Shown here: in pieces, positions 1 through 6,687 of the stretch
Layout: each line of letters begins with the position of its first letter
Numbering within the stretch: position 1 is the stretch's first letter
Assembly: GCA_964456185.1 (NCBI GenBank)
Contig: CAYVZZ010000008.1
Span: 1 to 40,073 of the forward strand
Direction of reading: 5' to 3'
DNA: 40,073 nt
From: CAYVZZ01 sp964456185
GTDB taxonomy: Bacteria > Pseudomonadota > Gammaproteobacteria > Pseudomonadales > Alcanivoracaceae
Notes under the pieces: generated by a model
Seen by the model: the letters and a program-made list of their open reading frames with translations, nothing else
Databases searched by the model: none
What the model was told of the DNA's origin: nothing
Program-made: the position numbers and the translations under genes

Positions 1-139
1 CTATCGGCAAAAGGCCTGCGGGTCGTTACTTTTTTGTGTTTTTACTTTCGGGTAAAATCAGGGAAAGTGTAAGTTGCGCCAAATACGCGCCCGTTATATG
101 CATCAGAAGGAGGTTGAGCACTATGAAAACGCCCGATAA
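1..139 (+). pseudogene. BrnT-like toxin, 3' remnant, frame broken
   Basis: The frame ending at the TAA at 137-139 reads LRQIRARYMHQKEVEHYENA at its end. This resembles the conserved C-terminus of BrnT-type (DUF497) ribonuclease toxins, which finish with an S/I-ARxAxxKExxxYE pattern. The same frame is stopped by TAA at 53-55, while frame 1 upstream (residues LRVVTF) looks like the preceding strand, so the coding sequence seems to have one or more frameshifts. It overlaps the start of the downstream antitoxin gene by 17 bases, the usual toxin-first arrangement of brnTA. The 5' part lies outside the window. Either the toxin is decayed, or the frameshift is a sequencing error, which is plausible because nearby sequence is poor. 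The family call is inferred from one short C-terminal match. Confidence 0.4.
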
Positions 140-386
140 AAGAAAAACCATCCCCTCCTTACGCAGTGATGCGGAGGCTGAGCAATTTGTGGCTACTGAA
201 GATTTGACTGACTACGATTTGTCGAACTTCAAACCGGTCAGGTTTGAATTGCAACGTAAAGAAGCTGCTCTCAATATGCGCTTACCGGCGGAACTAATGG
301 ATGCAGTTCGTGCAAAAGCGAAGGCGCTTAATATTCCTTATTCACGCTATGTCCGCATGGTGCTAGAGGAAGATTTGCAGCACTAG
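123..386 (+). CDS. CopG/BrnA-like ribbon-helix-helix antitoxin
   Basis: This 87-residue protein begins at ATG 123, preceded by a strong AGAAGGAGG ribosome site at 105-113. A longer reading from 36 has no such site. The N-terminal half is acidic (EAEQFVATEDLTDYDLS), the usual toxin-binding segment. The C-terminal 35 residues (LNMRLPAELMDAVRAKAKAL and following) fit a ribbon-helix-helix DNA-binding fold of the CopG antitoxin family. Such proteins neutralise a partner RNase and repress their own operon. The start codon lies inside the end of a BrnT-like frame, which supports a brnTA-type locus. The partner toxin looks broken, so this may be an orphan antitoxin. I am confident in the fold and moderately confident in the BrnA assignment. 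Confidence 0.75.
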   Translation: MKTPDKRKTIPSLRSDAEAEQFVATEDLTDYDLSNFKPVRFELQRKEAALNMRLPAELMDAVRAKAKALNIPYSRYVRMVLEEDLQH

Positions 387-450
387 TTCATTCCGGTTTG
401 ATGAGCTTCTAACGCATTTCACGCGATTGCTCTCTTGCAGGCGCTTGGTG

Positions 451-504
451 TCGCGGACAGGGTCCGTTCCTACGCAAGTGGTTGATTACACTGTAGGAGC
501 GGAC
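451..504. repeat. Inverted REP pair (REPIN-like), truncated by a gap
   Basis: The 23-base unit at 451-473 begins TCGCGGACAGGGTCCG and ends TCCTAC. A second copy in opposite orientation starts at 493 (GTAGGAGCGGAC) and is cut off by the N gap at 505. The same unit recurs at 25222-25244 with one base changed, again with an inverted partner. The head-to-head layout, internal complementarity and intergenic location match REP/REPIN elements, which are mobilised in trans by RAYT transposases in several gammaproteobacteria. No RAYT gene is present in this window. Confidence 0.75.
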
Positions 505-566
505 NNNNNNNNNNTCTAGCCTCTTTTTTTTTTTTTTTCCTCCGGGCCCCCCCCCCCCCCCCCCCC
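505..566. other. Assembly gap and adjoining artefactual homopolymers
   Basis: Ten N characters at 505-514 are followed by a run of T and then a run of C, unlike anything else in the window apart from the second gap. This looks like low-quality read ends rather than genomic sequence. The 346-base stretch between the antitoxin gene (ends 386) and the next gene (starts 733) otherwise holds the REP pair, a terminator-like hairpin and a promoter/operator. No coding sequence there is credible. Confidence 0.85.
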
Positions 567-653
567 GACGCCAGACGTTAAATCCCTTACACGATGCCAG
601 GTTAGCATACCCAACTGAGTGCTTTTCAATTAGGCGAGTGCGATTGTAAGTCA

Positions 654-678
654 CGAACGAACACCGTTCGGTTTTGTT
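654..678 (+). terminator. Terminator-like hairpin upstream of the antitoxin-toxin operon
   Basis: CGAACG (654-659) pairs with CGTTCG (665-670) across a five-base loop and is followed by GTTTTGTT. The stem is short but perfect and has a T-rich tail. It would stop transcription entering the abrB-doc operon from upstream. Confidence 0.4.
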
Positions 679-717
679 GGGGGATTTTCTTCCGGGTGTT
701 ATAATGTGTGTTATAAC
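677..717 (+). promoter_or_regulatory. abrB-doc promoter with overlapping palindromic operator
   Basis: A perfect -10 hexamer TATAAT lies at 700-705, with a weak -35 candidate TTGGGG at 677-682 (17-base spacer). The -10 is embedded in the inverted repeat GTTATAA (698-704) / TTATAAC (711-717). A dyad over the -10 just ahead of an antitoxin-toxin operon is the expected place for autorepression by the antitoxin or the complex. Binding itself is inferred. Confidence 0.6.
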
Positions 718-732
718 GATAGGAGACGAGCT

Positions 733-963
733 ATGAACTACAAACTAAAACTGACGCGTATTGGTAATTCGGTGGGTGTGGTGCTGCCGCGTGAGTTGTT
801 GGCACAGCTACGCATGGAGAAAGGTGACGAAGTGTATCTTTCCGAAACGCCCGATGGGTTCAAGATGACGGCTTATGATGCGGATTTTGCGGCGCAGATG
901 GAGGTAGCCGAGAAGGTGATGCGCCGTCGTCGTAATTTATTGCATGCTTTGTCGGAGAATTAA
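733..963 (+). CDS. AbrB/MazE-type antitoxin
   Basis: This 76-residue protein begins at ATG 733, behind AGGAGA at 721-726; an upstream in-frame ATG at 706 lies within the operator and is rejected. The N-terminus (KLTRIGNSVGVVLPRELL) is the hallmark of the swapped-hairpin AbrB/SpoVT DNA-binding fold. The C-terminal helix is rich in charge (EKVMRRRRNL) and is the likely toxin-binding tail. The gene lies two bases upstream of a Doc-family toxin, so the two are cotranscribed. By family knowledge it should neutralise the toxin and repress the promoter through the palindrome at 698-717. Doc is classically paired with Phd, but AbrB-like partners also occur. Confidence 0.85.
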   Translation: MNYKLKLTRIGNSVGVVLPRELLAQLRMEKGDEVYLSETPDGFKMTAYDADFAAQMEVAEKVMRRRRNLLHALSEN

Positions 964-965
964 TC

Positions 966-1385
966 ATGGATTGGATTTGGTTAACCAAGGATCTGGTATT
1001 GGCCATTCACGATTGTCAGCTGGCGGAATATGGCGGCATTGATGGCGTGCGTGATGAGAACGCACTGGAATCCGCTTTAGCTAGGCCACAACAGCTAGCG
1101 GCTTATGGCGATGTCCCTGATTTAGCCGACCTCGCTGCTTCATTGGCATTTGGGCTGGCGCGTAACCATCCGTTTTCTGATGGCAATAAACGCACAGCGG
1201 CAGTGTCTTGTGAGACGTTTATTAACTTGAATGGGCAGCAACTGTCAGCCCGCGATGAAGATTTGTTTCCGCGTTATTTGGCATTGGCTGAGGGCGAGCT
1301 TTCCAAAGAGGCATTCGCCGAATGGCTACGCGGCTATTTGCGCCCAGACCAGGTGCATGAGGAAGCGGCGGGCTATAAAGGTTAA
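966..1385 (+). CDS. doc: Death-on-curing (Doc/Fic) family toxin
   Basis: This 139-residue protein has the Fic-fold active-site loop HPFSDGNKRTA at residues 68-78. His68 is the expected catalytic base, and the Asn-Lys-Arg part matches Doc toxins. Doc proteins phosphorylate elongation factor Tu and halt translation. P1 Doc has Ala where this protein has Gly in the motif, so the loop sits between classical Doc and AMP-transferring Fic patterns. Length and the N-terminal LTKDLVLAIHDCQLAEYGG segment are typical of the death-on-curing family. It follows the AbrB-type antitoxin by two bases, and the reading frame appears intact. EF-Tu as target is inferred from the family only. Confidence 0.85.
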   Translation: MDWIWLTKDLVLAIHDCQLAEYGGIDGVRDENALESALARPQQLAAYGDVPDLADLAASLAFGLARNHPFSDGNKRTAAVSCETFINLNGQQLSARDEDLFPRYLALAEGELSKEAFAEWLRGYLRPDQVHEEAAGYKG

Positions 1386-1470
1386 TCTGGTCAGGCCTAC
1401 CTTCTCCCCAACTCGCGGTTAGATGCGCTCTAGTAGCAACTTAGCGGCTATTGTGCGTTGCCCTGCAAAA

Positions 1471-1515
1471 TTTCTTAAGAAAATTATTGCGAATCATTCT
1501 CATTATGATTATGAT
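1471..1515 (+). promoter_or_regulatory. Fur-controlled promoter of the siderophore receptor
   Basis: A -35-like TTGCGA (1487-1492) and -10-like TATGAT (1510-1515) have a 17-base spacer. The spacer is almost filled by a Fur-box-like element at 1489-1507, which on the minus strand matches about 14 of 19 positions of the GATAATGATAATCATTATC consensus. A perfect 12-base palindrome TTTCTTAAGAAA lies just upstream at 1471-1482. Fur with iron would block polymerase, so the receptor is made under iron starvation. Operator identity is inferred from the match and the downstream gene. Confidence 0.7.
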
Positions 1516-1520
1516 TACCG

Positions 1521-1580
1521 GACTCAGCTTTTCGGCAGGTCCATTCCCTCACCTGCGTTACGGAAAGCTGAGTCGCTTTT
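1521..1580 (+). other. Long leader hairpin at the predicted 5' end of the receptor mRNA
   Basis: GACTCAGCTTT (1521-1531) pairs perfectly with AAAGCTGAGTC (1564-1574). Nested within it, GCAGGT (1535-1540) pairs with ACCTGC (1551-1556). The structure is followed by GCTTTT. The expected transcription start from the TATGAT -10 falls at about 1521, so the transcript would begin with this stem. It could be a premature terminator giving a short RNA of about 60 nt, an attenuator, or a 5' stabilising hairpin. The sequence does not decide between them. Confidence 0.55.
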
Positions 1581-1639
1581 AGGCGCACGTTGCCGGTTTG
1601 CGGCGGCGTGCCAATGTATCATTTTGGAGATTCTGCAAT

Positions 1640-3946
1640 ATGGCGCACGTAAAACAACGCAAGCACGCGGTAAAACGCACTAAGCTAGCGACTGGGGTTG
1701 GTGTTGGCACAGCTTTGTTGGCCGGCATGATGGCAACTACGGCCACCGCTGCTGAAGGCAATACCATTAACTTGTCGGAAGTATCGGTTAATGCCGACAA
1801 ACAAGCGCCTGTTGTGGGGGATTACCATTCGAGCCACCTCGAATCCAGCCGTTTTACGCAGCCCATCGCAGACACTCCGCAAACGGTACAGGTCATTTCC
1901 AAAGATCTGATAGAAGATCAACACGCCACCACCCTAACCGAAGCATTACGCAACTCGGCTGGCGTCGGCACATTTAATCTGGGTGAGAACGGCGCAACGA
2001 ATACGGGCGACACCGTTTATATGCGCGGCTTTGATGCCTCGGGTTCGATTTATGTCGACGGTGTACGCAACACCGGCTCTATTTCTCGCGACACGTTTAA
2101 CACTGAACAGATCGAAGTCATTAAAGGCCCTAACGGCACCAACTATGGCCGCACGACACCTGGCGGTTCAATCAACATGGTGACTAAGCGTGCCCGCAAA
2201 GGTGACTTTGGCAGCATCAATGCAAGCGTAGGCACAGACAGCCAAAAACGCACAACGTTTGACATTAACCAACAAGTTAGCGATACCACTGCCGTGCGTT
2301 TGAACGCCATGTGGCAAGACAGCGGCGTTCCCGGTCGTGATAAAGTCGAAGACAAGCGCTGGGGCATCGCACCGGCAGTTTCCTTTGGCCTAGGCACAGA
2401 CACACGCTTGCATATCAATTTGCTGCATACAGAGCAAAATAATGTGCCTGATGGTGGTGTAGTGACAGTCGGATTGCCCGGCTACAGCAGCCCGGATTCA
2501 TCTGCCTTTCCACAACTAGATGGTGCACCAAAGGTAGACTCGGAAAACTTCTATGGCACCAGTGACGACTATGATGATGTCACCGTCGATATGGCGACAA
2601 TTATCTTTGAACAAGATATTGATGCCAACAAGACCTTCTACAACACAACACGTTGGTCACGCATTCATCAGGACTATTTGATCACTGCATTTATGGCAAG
2701 CGCAGGGCAATTAACGGGAGCGGGTCATAATGCATCAACCCCTTTAAATGCTCTTACCATGCCGCGGCTTGATAACACCAAAGACCAGACCAACAAGGTG
2801 ATCAGCAACCAGTCTGGTATCGTGCAAACAATTAATGGTGAAAATGTTGACCATACCCTGTCTTATGGCATTGAGTTTTCACGAGAAAAAATCGAGCAGC
2901 GTGATACTAAAGCATTGCCTGGTCTAGCCAACGTCAATATGTACAACCCAGTTCATGAGGGCGGCTATGATGTAGTTGGCACAGGTGCCGGTGGCGAAGG
3001 TGAGTTGCGCACAGCCGCCATCTACCTCTTCGACACCATAGAGTTTGGCGAAGCCTTCCAGTTAACCGCAGGCGTTAGACTAGATCATTATAGCCTCGAT
3101 TATGAGAACACAGGCGTATGTGGAGGTCGTGGGCCTGATTGCGGCAGCAACCCGAATGGCACCGTGGTTCCCGATATAAATGCTAGCGTAAGCGAAAACC
3201 TCTTCTCTTGGCAGGTAGGTGGCCTCTACCACATCACTGAAAATGGTAATGTGTACGTCGATTACGCTGTCGCGTCTCAGCCTCCTGGCGGTGCCAGCCT
3301 GGAATTCAGCAGCCGGGAAAGTTCTGCTGCCAACGCCATCTATGATCCGCAAGAGTTTGCGTCTGCAGAAGTGGGCACCAAATGGCAACTGGCAGACAAT
3401 CGCTTGTTGTTGACCGCCGCCTTTTATCGCACAACGCTTACCAACCAAGTAGAGGGCAGTCGCGCAGACGGTTACGCCCAAATTGGTGAACGTCGCATCC
3501 AGGGTGTGGAATTGACCGCGACTGGTCAAATTTCTCGCAATTGGAATGTTAGCGCCGGCTTCACCACTCTGGATTCGGAAATTACCAAGGGCAACTCGGA
3601 CACTAACGACAAGGATGACAAGACATTTGCCTATACACCTGACTATGCCTTCACCAGCTGGACGACCTACCGCCTGCCCTTTGGCTTAGTTATTGGTGGC
3701 GGTGCTCGCTACACCGACGGCCTAACCCGTGGAGCAGATGGCGCGGCTGGCACCCCTGAGCATACAGACGGCTACTGGGTGGTTGATGCCATGGCAAGCT
3801 ACCCAGTTACCAAACAGCTCAGCGTACAGCTGAACGTTTACAACGTAACGGATGAAGAGTATGTAGCCGCCATCAACAAAAGTGGCTACCGCTATACCCC
3901 TGGCGAACCACGCTCTGCCATCTTGAGCGTCAACTACAGCTTCTAA
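1640..3946 (+). CDS. fiu: TonB-dependent catecholate siderophore receptor, Fiu-like
   Basis: This 768-residue protein begins at ATG 1640, behind GGAG at 1626-1629. This start gives a clean signal peptide (basic MAHVKQRKHAVKRTK, hydrophobic core, ATAA cleavage region); the longer reading from 1598 does not. A plug domain follows, with DTPQTVQVIS, VYMRGFD, a SIYVDGVRNTG loop and EQIEVIKGPNGTNYGR. A 22-strand barrel ends in NYSF with the terminal Phe of outer membrane proteins. The C-terminal region (INKSGYRYTPGEPR) and many internal blocks match E. coli Fiu closely. It should import Fe(III)-catecholate compounds across the outer membrane using TonB energy. The Fur-box promoter upstream and the ybiX gene downstream support this, since ybiX also lies beside fiu in E. 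coli. Confidence 0.92.
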   Translation: MAHVKQRKHAVKRTKLATGVGVGTALLAGMMATTATAAEGNTINLSEVSVNADKQAPVVGDYHSSHLESSRFTQPIADTPQTVQVISKDLIEDQHATTLTEALRNSAGVGTFNLGENGATNTGDTVYMRGFDASGSIYVDGVRNTGSISRDTFNTEQIEVIKGPNGTNYGRTTPGGSINMVTKRARKGDFGSINASVGTDSQKRTTFDINQQVSDTTAVRLNAMWQDSGVPGRDKVEDKRWGIAPAVSFGLGTDTRLHINLLHTEQNNVPDGGVVTVGLPGYSSPDSSAFPQLDGAPKVDSENFYGTSDDYDDVTVDMATIIFEQDIDANKTFYNTTRWSRIHQDYLITAFMASAGQLTGAGHNASTPLNALTMPRLDNTKDQTNKVISNQSGIVQTINGENVDHTLSYGIEFSREKIEQRDTKALPGLANVNMYNPVHEGGYDVVGTGAGGEGELRTAAIYLFDTIEFGEAFQLTAGVRLDHYSLDYENTGVCGGRGPDCGSNPNGTVVPDINASVSENLFSWQVGGLYHITENGNVYVDYAVASQPPGGASLEFSSRESSAANAIYDPQEFASAEVGTKWQLADNRLLLTAAFYRTTLTNQVEGSRADGYAQIGERRIQGVELTATGQISRNWNVSAGFTTLDSEITKGNSDTNDKDDKTFAYTPDYAFTSWTTYRLPFGLVIGGGARYTDGLTRGADGAAGTPEHTDGYWVVDAMASYPVTKQLSVQLNVYNVTDEEYVAAINKSGYRYTPGEPRSAILSVNYSF

Positions 3947-3967
3947 ACGTCCGCGTTTTAGCTGACC

Positions 3968-3994
3968 AAACAGGGCGCCGCGTGCGCCCTGTTT
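3968..3994. terminator. Rho-independent terminator after the receptor gene
   Basis: AAACAGGGCGC (3968-3978) and GCGCCCTGTTT (3984-3994) form a perfect 11-bp stem with a five-base loop. The tail on the plus strand is TTTACTTTG, and the A-rich 5' arm makes it usable in both directions. It separates the receptor transcript from ybiX, so ybiX may rely on read-through or its own promoter, which I could not assign. Confidence 0.8.
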
Positions 3995-4069
3995 ACTTTG
4001 TGTTAGATCAAAACCTTGTGTCCTCAATCCGGTACACTGGGCTATCGTCACCCCAAAGGAGCAGACCCC

Positions 4070-4750
4070 ATGATGTTGCATATCCCCAATGTATTAAGCG
4101 CAGACGAAGTGGTCGATATGCGTCAGCAATTGGCAGCCAGCAGCGACTGGACGGACGGACGCGAAACGGTGGGAGCACAGGGAGCTGAGGTAAAGCGCAA
4201 CCAGCAGCTGGCGAAAACCAGCGCCTTGCGACAACAGCTTGGCGATCGGGTGCTGACGGCATTGCGTCGCCAACCGCTATTTTTTGCGGCGGCCCTGCCC
4301 TTACGCATCTTGCCGCCTTTGTTCAATCGCTATGCGGGCGGCGGCACCTATGGGAATCACATTGATGGCTCGGTGATGGGCATGGACGATGGCCGTCAGA
4401 TGCGCTCGGATTTGTCGTGTACGTTGTTTATTTCCGAACCGGACAGCTATGAAGGCGGCGAGCTGATTGTCAGCGATACCTACGGCGAACATGAAGTGAA
4501 GCTGCCTGCCGGTGATTTGATTTTATACCCCTCGTCTAGCCTGCACCGCGTTACACCGGTCACCGAGGGACAACGGCTGGCGTCATTTTTCTGGATTCAG
4601 AGCATGGTGCGTGACGGGGAACAGCGCCGTATGCTGCTGGAAATGGATCAGGCTATTACCCGCTTGACGGAAACGGGTGCCGATCGCGAGGCGGTGGTAC
4701 AGCTCACCGGCAATTATCACAATTTGCTGCGCATGTGGGCTGAAACTTGA
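4070..4750 (+). CDS. ybiX: PKHD-type Fe(II)/2-oxoglutarate hydroxylase, YbiX/PiuC family
   Basis: This 226-residue protein starts at ATG 4070 behind AAAGGAG (4055-4061); E. coli YbiX has 225 residues. The iron ligands are visible as His97 and Asp99 (GNHIDGSVM) and His159 (SSLHRVTPV), with Arg169 in EGQRLASFFW as the likely 2-oxoglutarate contact. The family is a prolyl-4-hydroxylase-like dioxygenase of uncertain substrate, habitually encoded beside TonB siderophore receptors and often under Fur control. Here it follows the Fiu-like receptor by about 120 bases with a terminator in between. The enzyme class is clear, and a role in siderophore-iron use is inferred from context. Confidence 0.9.
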   Translation: MMLHIPNVLSADEVVDMRQQLAASSDWTDGRETVGAQGAEVKRNQQLAKTSALRQQLGDRVLTALRRQPLFFAAALPLRILPPLFNRYAGGGTYGNHIDGSVMGMDDGRQMRSDLSCTLFISEPDSYEGGELIVSDTYGEHEVKLPAGDLILYPSSSLHRVTPVTEGQRLASFFWIQSMVRDGEQRRMLLEMDQAITRLTETGADREAVVQLTGNYHNLLRMWAET

Positions 4751-4781
4751 ACGACTTCTCATACCTTTCTTGATATTGTTG

Positions 4782-4857
4782 ATGCAACCACATGATTTAC
4801 CAGAATCAATCACTGGTACACTTGGTACTTTCTGTGTAGAGTGGTGATTGGTTGCAT
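4782..4857. promoter_or_regulatory. Overlapping inverted repeats upstream of pilB
   Basis: ATGCAACCA (4782-4790) is complementary to TGGTTGCAT (4849-4857), and AATCAATCAC (4804-4813) is complementary with one mismatch to GTGATTGGTT (4844-4853). The two right arms overlap, so the pairings are mutually exclusive. A TATAAT at 4918-4923 lies only 9 bases before the pilB start. I see no good sigma-54 or -35 element. Regulatory meaning is speculative. Confidence 0.3.
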
Positions 4858-4932
4858 TCGGTAGGCGCCACAAATGCAAGTGGTCAGCTACCGCCAATGC
4901 GGGGTTTATTTACCACATATAATTTCAAGAAA

Positions 4933-6651
4933 ATGGCAGACCAACAACATTCTTCCTTATCTGGCTTGGCTCGGCGTTTGGTACAGGACGAGCTGGTTAC
5001 CGCCGAGGCCATGCGCGACGCTGTTGATAGCGCCAAACGCGAACGCGTATCGCTTGTCACTTATTTGGTGGATAAAGGCGTTGCCAAGTCGCGCACCATT
5101 GCCGAGGCGGCTTCAACTGAGTTTGGTGACCCGCTGCTGGATTTATCGGCATTTATGCCCGAATCGCTTCCTAAAAATATCGTTGACACCAAGCTCATCA
5201 TTAAGCATCGCGCCCTACCCGTCTATAAACGCGGCAGCCGTCTGTTTTTGGCTATGTCCGACCCCACTAATTTCTTGGGCATTGATGAAATTCGCTTTAA
5301 TACGGGCGGCCTTAGTATCGAGACAGTTGTCGTTGAAGACGACAAGCTGGGGCGTTTTATTGATGCGGTGGAAAACGAGGCCGATGGCAAGGCATTTGAG
5401 GGCCTGGATGATGATCTAGGCGGGCTTGATGTAGAAGCCGCTTCAGATGACGACAAGGACGATGGCGTCAGTGGATCACCAGAAGACGATGCGCCTATTG
5501 TTAAGTTCATTAACAAGATGCTGATCGACGCCATTAAAAACGGCACGTCTGACTTGCACTTTGAACCTTATGAAAAAATGTATCGGGTGCGCTTCCGTCA
5601 AGACGGTGTGTTAAAAGAAATAACACGCCCACCGATCGGCAGCGCGGCCAAAATTGCCGCTCGTTTAAAGGTAATGTCCAAAATGGATATTTCCGAACGG
5701 CGTATTCCTCAAGATGGCCGTATCAAATTAAAGATTTCCAAAACGCGCGCGATCGACTTCCGGGTTAACACCTGCCCGACCTTGTTTGGCGAGAAGATCG
5801 TGCTGCGTATTTTGGATCCGGAAAGCGCCAAAATGGGCATTGATGCGCTGGGCTATGAGGATGCTCAAAAACAGCTTTACATGGATGCCTTGGGCAAGCC
5901 GCAAGGGCTTATCTTGGTAACCGGCCCCACCGGCTCGGGTAAAACGGTATCGCTGTACACGGGTGTGAATATTCTCAACACGCCTGAGCTAAATATTTCG
6001 ACGGCGGAAGACCCGGTAGAAATCAACCTGGAAGGCATTAACCAGGTAAACGTCAACCCCAAACAGGGCATGACGTTCGCATCAGCACTACGCGCCTTTT
6101 TGCGGCAGGATCCTGATGTCATTCTGGTGGGTGAGATTCGTGACCTAGAGACCGCTAGCATTGCGGTAAAGGCCGCGCAGACTGGCCACTTGGTGTTGTC
6201 AACTCTGCACACCAATTCGGCACCGGAAACGCTGACGCGTTTACGCAACATGGGCGTGCCGTCTTTTAATATCGCCACATCGGTTGTGTTGATTATTGCC
6301 CAGCGATTGGCTCGCCGTTTATGCAGTAATTGTAAGGAACCATTAGATATTCCCCGCGATAGCCTGCTGGAAATGGGCTTCACCGAGGAAGACCTCAAAG
6401 AAGAATTTACCATCTACGGCCCCAAAGGCTGTGAGCGTTGCAATAAAGGCTATAAAGGCCGTACGGGTGTTTATGAAGTTGTTCGCATTACAGATGCCCT
6501 GCAACGTATTATCATGGAGGATGGCAACTCCATCGAGATTGCCGATCAATGCCGCGCAGAAGGCTTCAATGATCTGCATCGCTCCGGCTTGATGAAAGTT
6601 AAACAAGGCGTAACCAGCTTGGAAGAGGTTGATCGGGTCACTTCCGGCTAA
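4933..6651 (+). CDS. pilB: Type IV pilus extension ATPase PilB
   Basis: This 572-residue hexameric ATPase drives pilin polymerisation at the cytoplasmic face of the inner membrane. ATG 4933 is chosen because residues from SLSGLARRLVQ onward align with the known PilB N-terminus; a longer reading from 4852 adds unrelated residues. The ribosome site is weak. An N-terminal GspE-II domain (about 5-145) is followed by an acidic linker (160-187). The ATPase core has Walker A GPTGSGKT at 331-338, an Asp box/Walker B region DPDVILVGEIRD, and a His box in STLHTNSAPETLTRL. Paired cysteines (CSNC and CERC) form the usual zinc site near the C-terminus. It is first in pilB-pilC-pilD-coaE-yacG. No pilin gene is adjacent. 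Confidence 0.95.
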   Translation: MADQQHSSLSGLARRLVQDELVTAEAMRDAVDSAKRERVSLVTYLVDKGVAKSRTIAEAASTEFGDPLLDLSAFMPESLPKNIVDTKLIIKHRALPVYKRGSRLFLAMSDPTNFLGIDEIRFNTGGLSIETVVVEDDKLGRFIDAVENEADGKAFEGLDDDLGGLDVEAASDDDKDDGVSGSPEDDAPIVKFINKMLIDAIKNGTSDLHFEPYEKMYRVRFRQDGVLKEITRPPIGSAAKIAARLKVMSKMDISERRIPQDGRIKLKISKTRAIDFRVNTCPTLFGEKIVLRILDPESAKMGIDALGYEDAQKQLYMDALGKPQGLILVTGPTGSGKTVSLYTGVNILNTPELNISTAEDPVEINLEGINQVNVNPKQGMTFASALRAFLRQDPDVILVGEIRDLETASIAVKAAQTGHLVLSTLHTNSAPETLTRLRNMGVPSFNIATSVVLIIAQRLARRLCSNCKEPLDIPRDSLLEMGFTEEDLKEEFTIYGPKGCERCNKGYKGRTGVYEVVRITDALQRIIMEDGNSIEIADQCRAEGFNDLHRSGLMKVKQGVTSLEEVDRVTSG

Positions 6652-6687
6652 ACAAGACCAAACAACAGAAACAATAAAAGGTGAGTC

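Noticed and set aside
409..654. Open frame on the minus strand running across the first N gap
   Set aside because: It exists only because N codons and homopolymer tracts are read through; the Gly/Lys runs are artefacts.
1521..1639. Cobalamin or other known riboswitch ahead of the TonB receptor
   Set aside because: The leader shows a simple nested hairpin and lacks the conserved core of the riboswitches I can recognise; the receptor is of the iron-siderophore type.
1423..1683. 86-residue plus-strand open frame between doc and the siderophore receptor
   Set aside because: It covers the Fur promoter, the leader hairpin and the receptor start, has no ribosome site and resembles no protein I know.
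4814..4840. Possible sigma-54 promoter upstream of pilB
   Set aside because: The GG is not followed by GC at the required ten-base distance in either candidate.
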